NCBI RefSeq assembly: GCF_900199205.1
Contig: NZ_OBMJ01000001.1
Location: 6,379,001 to 6,443,000 of the forward strand
DNA from: Streptomyces sp. 1331.2
GTDB taxonomy: Bacteria > Actinomycetota > Actinomycetes > Streptomycetales > Streptomycetaceae
Length of the DNA stretch: 64,000 bases
Reading direction: 5' to 3'
Position numbers and translations under genes: made by a program. The notes beneath the pieces were generated by a model. The model ran no database searches, was not told the DNA's origin, and saw only the letters and a program-made list of their open reading frames with translations. This document shows positions 48,591 to 58,542 of the stretch, piece after piece (the first letter of the stretch is position 1; each line of letters starts with the position of its first letter).

Positions 48591-50795
48591 CTACAGCTCG
48601 TGGCCGAGGTCGGCCGCCAGGGACTTCAGCAGGTCGTACGCCGCGTCCGGGATGACCGTCCCGGGCGGGAAGACCGCCGCCGCGCCCGCCTCGAACAGGG
48701 CGTCGAAGTCCTGCGGGGGGATGACTCCGCCGACCACGATGGTGATGTCCTCCCGCCCGGCCGCGGCGAGTTCGGCGCGCAGCGCGGGCACCAGGGTGAG
48801 GTGTCCGGCGGCCAGCGAGGAGACGCCGACGATGTGCACGTCGGCCTCGACGGCCTGGCGGGCGACCTCGGCCGGGGTCTGGAACAGCGGGCCGACGTCC
48901 ACGGTGAAGCCGAGGTCGGCGAAGGCGGTGGCGATGACCTTCTGGCCGCGGTCGTGGCCGTCCTGGCCCATCTTGGCGACGAGGATGCGCGGTCGGCGGC
49001 CTTCGGCCTGCTCGAACTGCTCGACCAGGTCGCGGGTGCGCTGGAGGGAGGCCGAGGGGCCCGCTTCGTCTCGGTACACACCGGAGATGGTACGGATCTG
49101 GCCGGAGTGACGGCCGTACACCTTCTCCAGGGCGTCGGAGATCTCGCCGACGGTGGCCATGGCCCGGGCCGCGTTGACGGCCAGGTGCAGCAGGTTGCCG
49201 TCGAGGGAGCCGTCGCGCTGCGGGCCGGCCTCGGCGGCGGCCGTCAGGGCGCGCAGGGCGTCCTGGCAGACGGCCTCGTCGCGCTCCTCGCGCAGTCGGC
49301 GCAGCTTCTCGATCTGCCGGGCCCGCACCGAGGAGTTGTCGACCTTGAGCACGTCGATCTGCTCGTCGCTCTCCACCCGGTACTTGTTGACGCCGATGAC
49401 CGGCTGGCGGCCGGAGTCGATGCGCGCCTGGGTGCGGGCGGCGGCCTCCTCGACGCGCATCTTGGGGATGCCGGCGTCGATGGCCTTGGCCATGCCGCCG
49501 GCCGCCTCGACCTCCTGGATGTGCTGCCAGGCGCGGGCCGCCAGGTCGTTGGTCAGCTTCTCGACGTAGGCAGAGCCGCCCCACGGGTCGATGACCCGGC
49601 AGGTTCCGGACTCCTGCTGCAGCAGTAGCTGGGTGTTGCGGGCGATGCGCGCGGAGAAGTCGGTGGGCAGCGCGAGCGCCTCGTCGAGGGCGTTGGTGTG
49701 CAGCGACTGGGTGTGGCCCTGGGTGGCGGCCATCGCCTCCACACACGTGCGGGTGACGTTGTTGAACACGTCCTGCGCGGTGAGGGACCAGCCGGAGGTC
49801 TGCGAATGGGTGCGCAGCGACAGCGACTTGGCGTTCTTCGGGTCGAACTGCTTGACCAGCTTGGCCCAGAGCAGCCGGGCGGCGCGCAGCTTGGCGACCT
49901 CCATGAAGAAGTTCATGCCGATCGCCCAGAAGAACGACAGCCGCGGCGCGAAGGCGTCCACGTCCAGGCCCACGTCCAGGCCCGCGCGCAGGTACTCGAC
50001 CCCGTCGGCGAGGGTGTAGGCCAGCTCCAGGTCGGCCGTGGCACCGGCCTCCTGGATGTGGTAGCCGGAGATGGAGATCGAGTTGTACCGGGGCATCTTC
50101 TGCGAGGTGTACGCGAAGATGTCCGAGATGATCCGCATCGACGGCTGCGGCGGGTAGATGTAGGTGTTGCGGACCATGAACTCCTTGAGGATGTCGTTCT
50201 GGATGGTCCCGGCCAGCTTCTCGGCGGGCACGCCCTGTTCCTCGGCGGCGACGATGTACAGCGCCAGGACGGGCAGCACGGCGCCGTTCATGGTCATCGA
50301 CACCGACATCCGGTCGAGCGGGATGCCGTCGAAGAGCTGGCGCATGTCGTAGATCGAGTCGATGGCGACGCCCGCCATGCCGACGTCCCCGGTGACGCGC
50401 GGGTGGTCGCTGTCGTAGCCGCGGTGGGTCGGCAGGTCGAAGGCGACGGAGAGGCCCTTCTGGCCGGCCGCGAGGTTGCGGCGGTAGAAGGCGTTGGACT
50501 CCTCGGCGGTGGAGAAGCCCGCGTACTGGCGGACGGTCCACGGCTGGTTGACGTACATGGTCGGGTACGGCCCGCGCAGGTACGGGGCGATCCCGGGGTA
50601 GGTCTCCAGGAAGTCCAGCCCGGCGAGGTCGGCCGCGGTGTACAGCGGCTTGACGCCGATGCCCTCGGGGGTGTCCCAGACCTGCTCGTCGACGTCCTTG
50701 CCGGTGGACTCCCGCCAGGCGGACTGCCACTGGGCGTCGGTGACCGGCCCGCGGGTGCCGCCGTCCAGCCCGATTCCGGTGAAGTCGGGGATCAT
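48591..50795 (-). CDS. mutB: Methylmalonyl-CoA mutase large subunit
   Basis: 734-residue adenosylcobalamin enzyme interconverting methylmalonyl-CoA and succinyl-CoA. The TIM-barrel domain contains 'GLSVAFDLPTHRGYDSDHPRV' and 'RNTYIYPPQPSMRII'; the C-terminal cobalamin domain has the base-off 'KMGQDGHDRGQKVIATAFADLGF' (DxHxxG). ATG 50795 overlaps the mutA stop by ATGA. Feeds or drains propionyl-CoA for polyketide precursors. Confidence 0.96.
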   Translation of the reverse strand: MIPDFTGIGLDGGTRGPVTDAQWQSAWRESTGKDVDEQVWDTPEGIGVKPLYTAADLAGLDFLETYPGIAPYLRGPYPTMYVNQPWTVRQYAGFSTAEESNAFYRRNLAAGQKGLSVAFDLPTHRGYDSDHPRVTGDVGMAGVAIDSIYDMRQLFDGIPLDRMSVSMTMNGAVLPVLALYIVAAEEQGVPAEKLAGTIQNDILKEFMVRNTYIYPPQPSMRIISDIFAYTSQKMPRYNSISISGYHIQEAGATADLELAYTLADGVEYLRAGLDVGLDVDAFAPRLSFFWAIGMNFFMEVAKLRAARLLWAKLVKQFDPKNAKSLSLRTHSQTSGWSLTAQDVFNNVTRTCVEAMAATQGHTQSLHTNALDEALALPTDFSARIARNTQLLLQQESGTCRVIDPWGGSAYVEKLTNDLAARAWQHIQEVEAAGGMAKAIDAGIPKMRVEEAAARTQARIDSGRQPVIGVNKYRVESDEQIDVLKVDNSSVRARQIEKLRRLREERDEAVCQDALRALTAAAEAGPQRDGSLDGNLLHLAVNAARAMATVGEISDALEKVYGRHSGQIRTISGVYRDEAGPSASLQRTRDLVEQFEQAEGRRPRILVAKMGQDGHDRGQKVIATAFADLGFTVDVGPLFQTPAEVARQAVEADVHIVGVSSLAAGHLTLVPALRAELAAAGREDITIVVGGVIPPQDFDALFEAGAAAVFPPGTVIPDAAYDLLKSLAADLGHEL

Positions 50796-52672
50796 CGGGC
50801 CGCCTCGCTCTCGTCGGTGATCAGGTTGAGCAGACCGGTCAGGGTCGCGACCGCGTCCCCGCCCGCGTGGATGAACTGGTCGACGCCGTCCGGCAGTTCG
50901 CCGAGCCGACCGGCCAGCAGCACCCGCCGGGCGCCGGCCGCCCGCAGGGCCGCGGCGACGGCGGGGGCGTGCTCGCCGTACAGGGCGTCGCTGGAGCAGA
51001 GACAGGCGACGGTGGCGCCGGAGGCGCGGAACGCCTCGGCGAACGCGGCCGGATCGACGGACTCGGTCGAGGCCGTCGCGATGCCGCCCGCCTGGAACAG
51101 GTTGGCCGCGAAGGTGGTGCGCGCGGTGTGCGCCGCGGCGGTGCCGATCGAGGCCAGGAACAGCTTCGGCCGCTGCCCGGTCGCGGCGAGGAGGGCGTCG
51201 GAGCGGTCCCGCAACGCCTCGTAGGCCTCGGCGCGGCGCACCTGCGGCAGGCCGCCCGTGCGCCCGGCCGGCGCGGCCTCGCGGACCAGCGGCTGCTCGT
51301 CGAGGTGCGGGAACTCGCTGACACCGGTGACGGGTTCGCGCCGCTTGGCGAGCTTGACGGAGCGCTCGGCCCAGGTGGCGGCGATCCGCTCGCCGACCAG
51401 TCCGGACCCGAGGGCGGCCTGCTGTCCGCCGGCCCGCTCGATCTCCTGGAACCAGGCCCAGGCGGCCTGCGCCAGCTCCTCGCCCAGCTGCTCGACGTAC
51501 CAGGAGCCGCCGGCCGGGTCGACCACCCGGGCCAGGTGGGACTCCTCCAGCAGGATCGACTGGGTGTTGCGGGCGATCCGGCGGGCGAAGGCGTCGGGCA
51601 GGCCGAGCGCGCTGTCGAAGGGCAGCACGGTGACGGCGTCGGCGCCGCCGACCCCGGCGGCCAGGCAGGCGATGGTGGTGCGCAGCATGTTCACCCACGG
51701 GTCGCGGGCGGTCATCATCACCCGGGAGGTGACGGCGTGCTGACGCTGCGCCGAGGCCTTGCCGGAGGCGCCGGACACCTCGGCGACGCGGGCCCAGAGG
51801 CGGCGCGCGGCACGGAACTTGGCGATCGTCAGGAACTGGTCGGCGTCGGCCGCGTAGCGGAACTCCAGCTGGCCGAGCGCGGCGTCCACGGAGAGTCCGG
51901 CCGCGGTGAGCGCGCGCAGGTAGGCGACGCCGGTGGCGAGCGAGCAGCCGAGTTCCTGGGCGGGGGAGGCGCCGGCCTCGTGGTACGGCAGGGCGTCGAC
52001 GGTCAGCGCCCGGACGCCGGGGTAGCCGGCGGCGCAGCGGGCGGCCAGGGCGGTGGCCTCGGCGAGCAGGGCGTCGGTGCGGGCGGTGTCGCCGGTGCGC
52101 GCCTGCAGGCCCAGCGGGTCGGCGCCGAGGTTGCCGGCGGCCGCGCCGGGGGAGACCTCGCGCTGCTCGTAGAGCTTGAACAACTGCTCGGCGGCGTCGG
52201 TGAATTCGGGTCCGGCGTCGAGCGCCACGGCGGCCAGGTCCAGGTACACCCCGGTCAGCGCCTCGGGCAGGGCGTCCACCGGCAGGCCCTCGCCGCCGAG
52301 TTCCAGCCAGAGCGAGCCGACGCCGTTCTCCAGGTCGGCCAGGACGGCCTCGTTGGTGCGCTGCCGGTCCGGGTCGGTGTGCCGCTGGCGTACGTCCCAG
52401 CCGGCGACGGCCGAGCCCTGGGGGCGGCCGCCGCGGACGAAGGGCGGGAAGCCCGGGTACCCGGGGTTGACCGCGGTGTCCTCGGCGGTGTACAGCGGCC
52501 GGGCGGCGAGCCCGTCCTGGAGGGTCGTGGCGAGTACCTGCTCGGCGGCGGCGCCGTCCTCGGGCTGGGCACCGGACTTGCGCAGCACGCCCTGCACGAG
52601 CTGCTGCCACTGCTCACGGTGCGCGGCCGGAAACTCGGCGGCGAGGGGGAGCCCTTCGGGCGGGACCTTCAT
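50792..52672 (-). CDS. mutA: Methylmalonyl-CoA mutase small subunit
   Basis: 626 residues, homologous to MutB but without the DxHxxG cobalamin motif, as expected for the structural subunit. 'NPGYPGFPPFVRGGRPQG', 'FRYAADADQFLTIAKFRAARRLWARVAEVSG' and 'RVVDPAGGSWYVEQL' are family hallmarks. First gene of a mutA-mutB-meaB operon. Confidence 0.95.
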   Translation of the reverse strand: MKVPPEGLPLAAEFPAAHREQWQQLVQGVLRKSGAQPEDGAAAEQVLATTLQDGLAARPLYTAEDTAVNPGYPGFPPFVRGGRPQGSAVAGWDVRQRHTDPDRQRTNEAVLADLENGVGSLWLELGGEGLPVDALPEALTGVYLDLAAVALDAGPEFTDAAEQLFKLYEQREVSPGAAAGNLGADPLGLQARTGDTARTDALLAEATALAARCAAGYPGVRALTVDALPYHEAGASPAQELGCSLATGVAYLRALTAAGLSVDAALGQLEFRYAADADQFLTIAKFRAARRLWARVAEVSGASGKASAQRQHAVTSRVMMTARDPWVNMLRTTIACLAAGVGGADAVTVLPFDSALGLPDAFARRIARNTQSILLEESHLARVVDPAGGSWYVEQLGEELAQAAWAWFQEIERAGGQQAALGSGLVGERIAATWAERSVKLAKRREPVTGVSEFPHLDEQPLVREAAPAGRTGGLPQVRRAEAYEALRDRSDALLAATGQRPKLFLASIGTAAAHTARTTFAANLFQAGGIATASTESVDPAAFAEAFRASGATVACLCSSDALYGEHAPAVAAALRAAGARRVLLAGRLGELPDGVDQFIHAGGDAVATLTGLLNLITDESEAAR

Positions 52673-53081
52673 GTCCGCAGGTTAGCGCCCGTTCGCAGAG
52701 CCGCAGGAGGGGAGGCGCGTGTGACGTTTCCCTCGATTTGGCAGGGCCTTGGCACTCCGTGCGGCAGACGGTGTCGTGGGCGGTGTCCCGGGCGGCGGTC
52801 GGCGGGTCCGGCGGGGTGCGGACGGCGGTTGAACCGGAACCCCGGCGGTGTCCGTAGTCAACATCGTTGAGGCGGAAGGCGATCCGCCCCGTCATGGCCC
52901 GTAAAGCCATGATCAGGGGGATTGCGGAACCATGCCACTCATCTATTAAGTTACTTCGAAGAAGGTGGGCGGGGCGGCATCCCCCCGTTGTCGGCCCTGC
53001 CTGCCTTCGCCTGCCCCGGCCCCCCCCCGCGAAGCCGTCCCCGGCCTCCGCGGAATTCCCCCGAAGGAGAGCCGACCGCCC
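52673..53081. other. Intergenic region upstream of the NlpC/P60 gene
   Basis: 409 bases between divergent genes. It has a small hairpin (TCATGGC 52892-52898 with GCCATGA 52906-52912) and a possible promoter TTGCGG (52922-52927), 16 bases, TATTAA (52944-52949). Cell-wall hydrolase genes in this group can carry c-di-AMP riboswitches, but I could not match the conserved elements here. Confidence 0.4.
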
Positions 53082-54167
53082 ATGGGAAAGCGCCGCAAGC
53101 CCAGCCCCCCGAGCCGGGCCCGCATGGCGGTCCTCACCACGGCCATGGCGGCCGGTGGCGCGGTCCTCGCCTCCGGCACCGCCCACGCCGAGCCCACGCC
53201 GACCCTCGCCTCCGTCAAGGAGCAGGTGGACCAGCTCAACGAGGAGGCCGAGCAGGCGATCGAGCGCTTCAACGGCTTCCAGGCCAAGCAGCAGAACCTC
53301 CAGGGCGAGGCCAACCGGATCCAGGAGAAGGTCGTCCGCGGACAGGAGGCGATGAACGAGCTGCGCACCCGGCTCGGTTCGGTCGCCGCCGACCAGTACC
53401 GCAACAACGGCATCGACCCGTCCGTCCAGCTGATGCTCGACTCCGACCCGGCCGGCTACCTGGAGCGCGCCGCGGTGCAGAACCAGGTCTCCGAGACCCA
53501 GGCGGGCCTGCTCAAGCAGGCCCAGGACGAGCAGCGCAGGCTCGACCAGGACCGCGCCGAGGCCACCGCGACCCTGGCCGCGCTCGACTCGGTCGGCAAG
53601 CAGCTGGCGGAGCAGAAGAACGACATCCAGACCAAGCTGGCCAAGTCGCAGGAGATGCTCAACAAGCTCAGCGCCGAGGACCGCGCCAAGATCAACGCCC
53701 AGCAGTCCGCGGAGAAGGCCAAGGCCGAGGCCAAGCAGGCCGCCGCAGCCGCCGCGGCCGACCGGGCCTCCCGCTCCGCCGACCGCCCCGACCCGGGCGC
53801 CCCGGTGCCGGCCGCGAGCGGCCGGGCCGCGACCATCATCGCCTTCGCCCAGGCCCAGCTCGGCAAGCCGTACGGCTGGAGCAGGACCGGCCCCGACAGC
53901 TTCGACTGCTCCGGCCTCACCAGCATGGCGTACAAGGCGGCGGGCGTCAGGATCTCCCGGATGTCCCAGGACCAGTGGAACGACGGCCCGCACGTCGACC
54001 GCGCCAACCTCCAGCCCGGCGACCTCGTCTTCTTCTACGACGACATCCACCACGTCGGGCTGTACATCGGCGACGGCAAGATGATCCACGCGCCGCGCAC
54101 CGGCAAGAACATCGAGGTGCTGCCGATCTCGGTGATGCCGTACAAGGGCGCCGTCCGCCCGGCCTGA
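53082..54167 (+). CDS. Secreted NlpC/P60 peptidoglycan endopeptidase (RipA-like)
   Basis: 361 residues. Signal peptide (basic MGKRRK..., cleavage after GTAHA near residue 36), a long coiled coil (about 45-225, Gln/Glu/Lys/Ala-rich), a short Pro/Ala hinge, and the C-terminal NlpC/P60 domain with catalytic Cys in 'DSFDCSGLTSMAYKAAG', His in 'DIHHVGLYIGDG' and the third polar residue in 'MIHAPRTG'. It cleaves stem-peptide bonds during growth or division. ATG 53082 has AAGGAGA upstream. Confidence 0.93.
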   Translation: MGKRRKPSPPSRARMAVLTTAMAAGGAVLASGTAHAEPTPTLASVKEQVDQLNEEAEQAIERFNGFQAKQQNLQGEANRIQEKVVRGQEAMNELRTRLGSVAADQYRNNGIDPSVQLMLDSDPAGYLERAAVQNQVSETQAGLLKQAQDEQRRLDQDRAEATATLAALDSVGKQLAEQKNDIQTKLAKSQEMLNKLSAEDRAKINAQQSAEKAKAEAKQAAAAAAADRASRSADRPDPGAPVPAASGRAATIIAFAQAQLGKPYGWSRTGPDSFDCSGLTSMAYKAAGVRISRMSQDQWNDGPHVDRANLQPGDLVFFYDDIHHVGLYIGDGKMIHAPRTGKNIEVLPISVMPYKGAVRPA

Positions 54168-54215
54168 CCGGCGCCCGTCCGCGCCCGCATCCGTGGCGGT
54201 CCGGTCCGGCCCCGC

Positions 54216-54279
54216 TACGGCTGCGGTGCGTTACGGCTGTGGCGCGTTACGGGTGTGGTGCATTACGGGTGTGGCGCGC
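54216..54279. repeat. Four 16-bp tandem repeats
   Basis: Degenerate units of TACGGCTGCGGTGCGT type, exactly 16 bases each, between the NlpC/P60 gene and the 3' end of the M56 gene, extending into the latter's last codons. Confidence 0.8.
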
Positions 54280-55189
54280 AGGCCAGCAGGTACGGCAGCA
54301 CCGGCAGCGCCAACAGGCCGAACTGCCAGGCGCGTTGCCGACGGCCGCCGCCCGGGCGGGCCAGCCGACGCACCCGGGCCAGCGTTCCGGTGGAGGCCGC
54401 GGCGAGCGCCTCCCCGGGGGCCTCGCCGGGCGCCTCCCCGGGTGCCTCGCCGGCTGGAGCGGGCGAGGCCCCGAAGGTCGCCAAGCTGCAGAGCGCCGAG
54501 GCGAGTTCGCCCCGCGACACCCGGGCCAGCGCCGCGTCGTCGGCGGCCATCTCCAGCAGCAGCGCCACCTCCGAGCGCCCCGTGCGGGCCAGCGGCAGCG
54601 GCCCGAGGAGCAGCGCGAAGGTGTCCGCCGGCAGCCGGAACAGGTGGTGGCGGCCCCGGATGTGCCCGTGTTCGTGGGCGACGGCTGCGGCGAGCTGCCG
54701 TTCGTCCAGCAGCCGCAGCGCCCCGCTCGACAGGACGACCCGGGCGCGCCGCCCGGGCAGGCAGTAGACGGTCGGGTGCGCGTGCTCCAGCACCAGCGCG
54801 CCCCAGCGCCCGTCCCGTACGGCGACCAGGTCGAGCATCGCCCGGTGCCGCCGCCGGGCCCGCCCGGTGCGCAGGCCGACGGCGGCCACCAGGACGGCGA
54901 CCGCGGCGCCGGCGGCGGTCAGGAGCCACCAGTCGTGGGTGTGCGGGAGGACGGGCCCGGCCGGCTCGGCGTGCGGGAGCAGACCGAGCAGCCCGGCCGG
55001 CTCGTGGGCGAAGGGCTCCAGCGCGTGGTGCGCCGTGAGCGCCGCAGCCACGGTGAACGAGGCCATCAGCGCGAGCCAGAGCGCCGCGCCCGCCGCCGGG
55101 CGGGCCTGGAGCCGGGCGGAGCCGGCCAGCCGGCGGGGCAGCAGGACGCCGACCGCCATCAGGTAGAGCAGGAGCAGCGCGAGGGTCAC
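54263..55189 (-). CDS. M56-family (BlaR1-like) membrane metallopeptidase
   Basis: 308 residues with membrane segments at about 1-20, 35-52, 88-105 and near the C-terminus, and the zinc motif 'AVAHEHGHIRGRHHLF' (HExxH as HEHGH). A Gly-Glu-Ala-Pro repeat lies at about 245-262. Unlike BlaR1 there is no penicillin-binding sensor domain. GTG start overlaps the BlaI-type stop (GTGA). Presumed to control cleavage of the partner repressor. Confidence 0.85.
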   Translation of the reverse strand: MTLALLLLYLMAVGVLLPRRLAGSARLQARPAAGAALWLALMASFTVAAALTAHHALEPFAHEPAGLLGLLPHAEPAGPVLPHTHDWWLLTAAGAAVAVLVAAVGLRTGRARRRHRAMLDLVAVRDGRWGALVLEHAHPTVYCLPGRRARVVLSSGALRLLDERQLAAAVAHEHGHIRGRHHLFRLPADTFALLLGPLPLARTGRSEVALLLEMAADDAALARVSRGELASALCSLATFGASPAPAGEAPGEAPGEAPGEALAAASTGTLARVRRLARPGGGRRQRAWQFGLLALPVLPYLLACAPHP

Positions 55190-55557
55190 TGCGCGTCCCG
55201 GGCCTTCACCTGTTCGAGGGCGGCGAGCAGGGCGGTGGCCTCGTCCCCGCTGATCCGGTCGATGAACCGGAGCAGTGCTCCGGCCCGGTCGGAGGTGGTG
55301 TCCAGGGCCTGGTGCATCAGCCGGGCGGTGTACTCCTCGCGGGTGCAGGTCGGTTCGTACACCCAGGCGCGGCCGACCTTGTCGCGGCGCAGCCAGCCCT
55401 TGGTGTGCAGGATGTCGGCGACCGTGGTGACGGTGGTGTACGCGACCGCCCGCTGCTGCTGCAGGTCGTCCACCACCTCGCGCACCGTGGCCGGCCGGCC
55501 CCAGGACCAGAGCCGGTCCATGATCTCGGCCTCCAGGTCGCCGAACCCCCGTAGCAC
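55186..55557 (-). CDS. BlaI/MecI-family transcriptional repressor
   Basis: 123 residues: winged helix 'GDLEAEIMDRLWSWGRPATVREVVDDLQQQRAVAYTTVTTVADILHTKGWLRRDKVGRAWVYEP' and a dimerisation tail with 'LLRFIDRISGDEATALLAALEQ'. GTG 55557 has GGGAG upstream. The pair with the M56 peptidase is the standard actinobacterial arrangement, usually without a beta-lactamase gene, as here. Confidence 0.9.
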   Translation of the reverse strand: MLRGFGDLEAEIMDRLWSWGRPATVREVVDDLQQQRAVAYTTVTTVADILHTKGWLRRDKVGRAWVYEPTCTREEYTARLMHQALDTTSDRAGALLRFIDRISGDEATALLAALEQVKARDAQ

Positions 55558-55583
55558 CGCCTTGTCTCCCTTGCCGAACCGCT

Positions 55584-55631
55584 GAACCGCTGACCCTACG
55601 AACCGCTGACCCTACGGACCGCTGAACCTAC
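55584..55631. repeat. Three 16-bp tandem repeats upstream of the BlaI-type gene
   Basis: Units GAACCGCTGACCCTAC (two exact) and a third with two changes, beginning 27 bases before the repressor start. No TACA-TGTA BlaI operator was seen nearby. Confidence 0.75.
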
Positions 55632-55690
55632 TGAGCCTACGAACCGGCGCGTCCTCTGCCCGCCGGAGCGCCGCCCATGGTACGGCGAGC

Positions 55691-55731
55691 GCCGGGCGCC
55701 CGCCTCCGGCCTGCGGAGGCGGACGCCCGGC
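55691..55731. terminator. Hairpin terminator after the FtsX-type gene
   Basis: 18-base arms (55691-55708 and 55714-55731) pairing with one mismatch, 5-base loop, downstream of the minus-strand ABC operon. Confidence 0.8.
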
Positions 55732-55800
55732 GTGTTCCGTTCGGTGTCCACGTGGTGTCCGGTGATGTCAGGGAGTGATCGAACAGTGTCCGACCAGCGC

Positions 55801-58542
55801 TCAGGACAGCCGCCGCCCCAGCGGGATCCGGGACTTGGTGAACAGCGCCGCCAGCAGCCCCGCCACCACCGGCAGCACCAGCACGACCAGCAGCAGCTCG
55901 CCCCACGGCGCGGTGATCATCGCCGGCCGGGCGCCGAACCCGCTGGCCCGGGACTTGAGCAGCCCCACCGCCGGCACGAACCCGTTGGCCGCCCCGAGCA
56001 GCGCCCCGAGCAGGGCGATCAGTGCGCACTGCAGGCCCGCCATGGTCCGTCGGATCCGCGGCGGTGCGCCGACGGCGGCCAGGGTGGCCTGGTCCTGCCG
56101 GGAGTCGGCGGCGGCGAGGCCGGTGGCGATCCCGGCTGCGCCGAGCACGACCAGCCCGGCGAAGCCGGTGAGCGCCAGGGTGAGGGCGTCGCTCTTCGGC
56201 TGGTAGCCGCGTTCGATGTCCAGGGTGGAGAAGCGGTCGACCCGGATCGTGGCCGCCTCGGCGCGCTGCTGTTGCTTGCGGTCGGGCGGGGTGGCGGGCA
56301 GCCAGACGGAGCCGGTGGGCTGTGCGGAGAGCCCGAGGGCCGGGAGCGCGGAGGGCAGGACCATGCCCTGGGCGAAGCGGGCGGCGTTCGGGTTGTCGAC
56401 CAGGACCGCCTCGACCGGGACCTCCTGGAGGTCGGGCTTGGGGACCTCGCCCGGCTGCAGCGGTTCACCGCCGCCGCCGCGCAGCACCATGACGGCCTTG
56501 CCGTCGGCACCGACCAGGGTGCGGTCGAAGACCAGGAGCTTCCCGGCGGCCAGCGCCTGCTCGGCGGCCGGGTCGTGGATGCCGAACAGGTTGTGCAGCA
56601 CGGTGGCGTCCCCGACGGCCAGGTGCGGCTGCTCGGTGAGGGTGCGCCAGTTCGCCGTGCCCTTGAGCTGGACGGTGCTGGAGCAGTTGGGGCAGAACCG
56701 GTAGACCGCCTGGGCGAGGTCGCCGCGCGGGCCGAGCCCGGTGAGCTGCTTCTCCACCTCGGTGCGCACCTGGTCGGTCCCGGCGCCCTCGGTGAAGCTG
56801 GTGAGCCGGACGGCGCCGTACGGGGCCTGCGGCCGGTAGTCGCGCCGGTTCTCGGCGTCGGTGCTGGTGCTGTACACCCCGATGGCCACGGCACCGGCCA
56901 CCGCGGCCATCACCGCGGCGACGGCCGGGGCGGTGCGCGAGCGGTGCCGGGCGGAGTCGCGCAGGGCGAGCCGGGGCCCCAGCGGCAGCTTCCCGGCGGC
57001 CCGGCCGATCGCCGCGACGAGCATCGGGGTGCAGAGCAGCAGCCCGAGTTCGGCGGTCATCGAGCCGCCGAGCACGGTGAGGGTGCGGGTGTCGAAGGTA
57101 CTGACCACCGGCAGTCCGCGCTGCACCGCGCCCGCGCCGTACATCGCGACGCCGGCGCCGAGGAGGACCAGCAGCAGGCCGGTCACGGTGATCAGACGGC
57201 TGGGCCTGCGGATGGTGTCCCGGCCGGTGAGCCCGGCGGTGACGCTTCGGCGGGCGGCCTGCAGGGCCGGCAGCGCGGCCGCGAGCAGGGCGGTGACCAG
57301 GCCGATCCCGGCGATCGCGAGCAGGTCCAGCGGGGGCAGGGCGAAGTGCCCGAAGCGGGCGCCGCCGACCTGTTCGATCCGCGACCGCAGGACGGCGACC
57401 AGTCCGGTGCCGAGCACCACGCCCGCCAGCGCCCCGGCCGCGCCGAGGACCAGGCCGCCGCCGAGCACCACCGCGCCGACGTGGGTGCGCCGGCCGCCGG
57501 CCGCGCCGAGCAGGGCGAGCTGGCGGCGGGAGCGGCGGGCGCCGACGGCGAAGGCGGGCCCGGCGAGCAGGGCGACCTCCAGCAGCGCCATGCCCGTGAC
57601 GGTGCCGACGACCACCTTGGTGCTGTTGTCGGCCGCCGGGTCGCGGTAGCGGTAGCCGTCCCGGAAGTACGGGACGGCCGCGTTCGGCGGCGGGGCGAGC
57701 GCGACGGAGCGCGCGGTGAGCGTGTAGCCGTAGGCGTTGAACTCCTGAACCTTGGCCCAGTCGAGCGCGGCCCCCGCCGGGAGCCGGACCAGCCAGCGGG
57801 TGCGCTCGCCCGAGGTGCGTTCGGCGGCGGACTGGCCGGGCGCGGCCGCGGCGGCCATCGGGTCGAGCAACTCGCCCGGCCTGGCGACGAGTTCGACCCG
57901 TCCGAGGTCGTCGGGGTGTTCCACGATGCCGGTCACCGTGAAGGGGGTGCTCTCCAGGCCGAGAACGGTGGTGGTGGCGCCGACCTTGAGCCCGGAGTGG
58001 TCCAGGAAGGCGCGGGTGACGGCGAGTTCGTGCGGTGCCTTCGGGGCGCGGCCCTCGACCAGGTCGATCCGGCCGTGCCAGATCGGGTCGCCGAGGTCGG
58101 CCTCGGTGGTGAGGGTGCGGACCAGGCCTTCCGGCGTGTTCGCGCCGGTCTCCGACCCGGGCCGGGCCGGGGTGAGTGCGCTGCCGGGCGGCAGCAGGGC
58201 GGAGACCAGGGTCACCGGGTCGGTGCTCGCGCCCTTCAGCTGCTCGGCCGTCGGCTGCTGCCCGGCGCGGGTGTCGACGCTGAAGGCGCCGTCCTCGGCG
58301 ACCGGCGCCTGCTCGACGGCGCGGCCCGGGGAGAGCGCGGTGACCAGGGCGTCCGCCTGGCCCACCACCCGCTCGACCCGCTCGGCAGGGGTGAGTTGAC
58401 CGCTGCGGTGGACGACGTCGGCGCCGGTGACGCCGAGCACGGGCAGCGCGACCATGGCGACGATCAGGGCGCTGCGGCCCTTGGCCCGCAGGGCGTCGCG
58501 GCGGGCGATGCGCAGGGCGACCCGCCAGGCTCCCAGCCTCAC
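55801..58542 (-). CDS. FtsX-type ABC transporter permease
   Basis: 913 residues: N-terminal 'WRVALRIARRDALRAKGRSALIVAMVALPVLGVTGADV' helix, a large extracytoplasmic domain (about 50-290), FtsX core, further membrane segments, a second extracytoplasmic domain with a lone CPNCS motif, and the final FtsX block. GTG 58542 overlaps the ATPase stop by GTGA and is chosen over the longer frame. Exporter or envelope-stress function; substrate unknown. Confidence 0.88.
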   Translation of the reverse strand: MRLGAWRVALRIARRDALRAKGRSALIVAMVALPVLGVTGADVVHRSGQLTPAERVERVVGQADALVTALSPGRAVEQAPVAEDGAFSVDTRAGQQPTAEQLKGASTDPVTLVSALLPPGSALTPARPGSETGANTPEGLVRTLTTEADLGDPIWHGRIDLVEGRAPKAPHELAVTRAFLDHSGLKVGATTTVLGLESTPFTVTGIVEHPDDLGRVELVARPGELLDPMAAAAAPGQSAAERTSGERTRWLVRLPAGAALDWAKVQEFNAYGYTLTARSVALAPPPNAAVPYFRDGYRYRDPAADNSTKVVVGTVTGMALLEVALLAGPAFAVGARRSRRQLALLGAAGGRRTHVGAVVLGGGLVLGAAGALAGVVLGTGLVAVLRSRIEQVGGARFGHFALPPLDLLAIAGIGLVTALLAAALPALQAARRSVTAGLTGRDTIRRPSRLITVTGLLLVLLGAGVAMYGAGAVQRGLPVVSTFDTRTLTVLGGSMTAELGLLLCTPMLVAAIGRAAGKLPLGPRLALRDSARHRSRTAPAVAAVMAAVAGAVAIGVYSTSTDAENRRDYRPQAPYGAVRLTSFTEGAGTDQVRTEVEKQLTGLGPRGDLAQAVYRFCPNCSSTVQLKGTANWRTLTEQPHLAVGDATVLHNLFGIHDPAAEQALAAGKLLVFDRTLVGADGKAVMVLRGGGGEPLQPGEVPKPDLQEVPVEAVLVDNPNAARFAQGMVLPSALPALGLSAQPTGSVWLPATPPDRKQQQRAEAATIRVDRFSTLDIERGYQPKSDALTLALTGFAGLVVLGAAGIATGLAAADSRQDQATLAAVGAPPRIRRTMAGLQCALIALLGALLGAANGFVPAVGLLKSRASGFGARPAMITAPWGELLLVVLVLPVVAGLLAALFTKSRIPLGRRLS

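Noticed and set aside
52860..52950. c-di-AMP (ydaO) riboswitch before the NlpC/P60 gene
   Set aside because: Looked for because of the gene type, but conserved aptamer blocks were not found.
55558..55640. BlaI operator (TACA-TGTA type)
   Set aside because: Only CTAC-containing 16-bp repeats are present; no dyad of the BlaI type.
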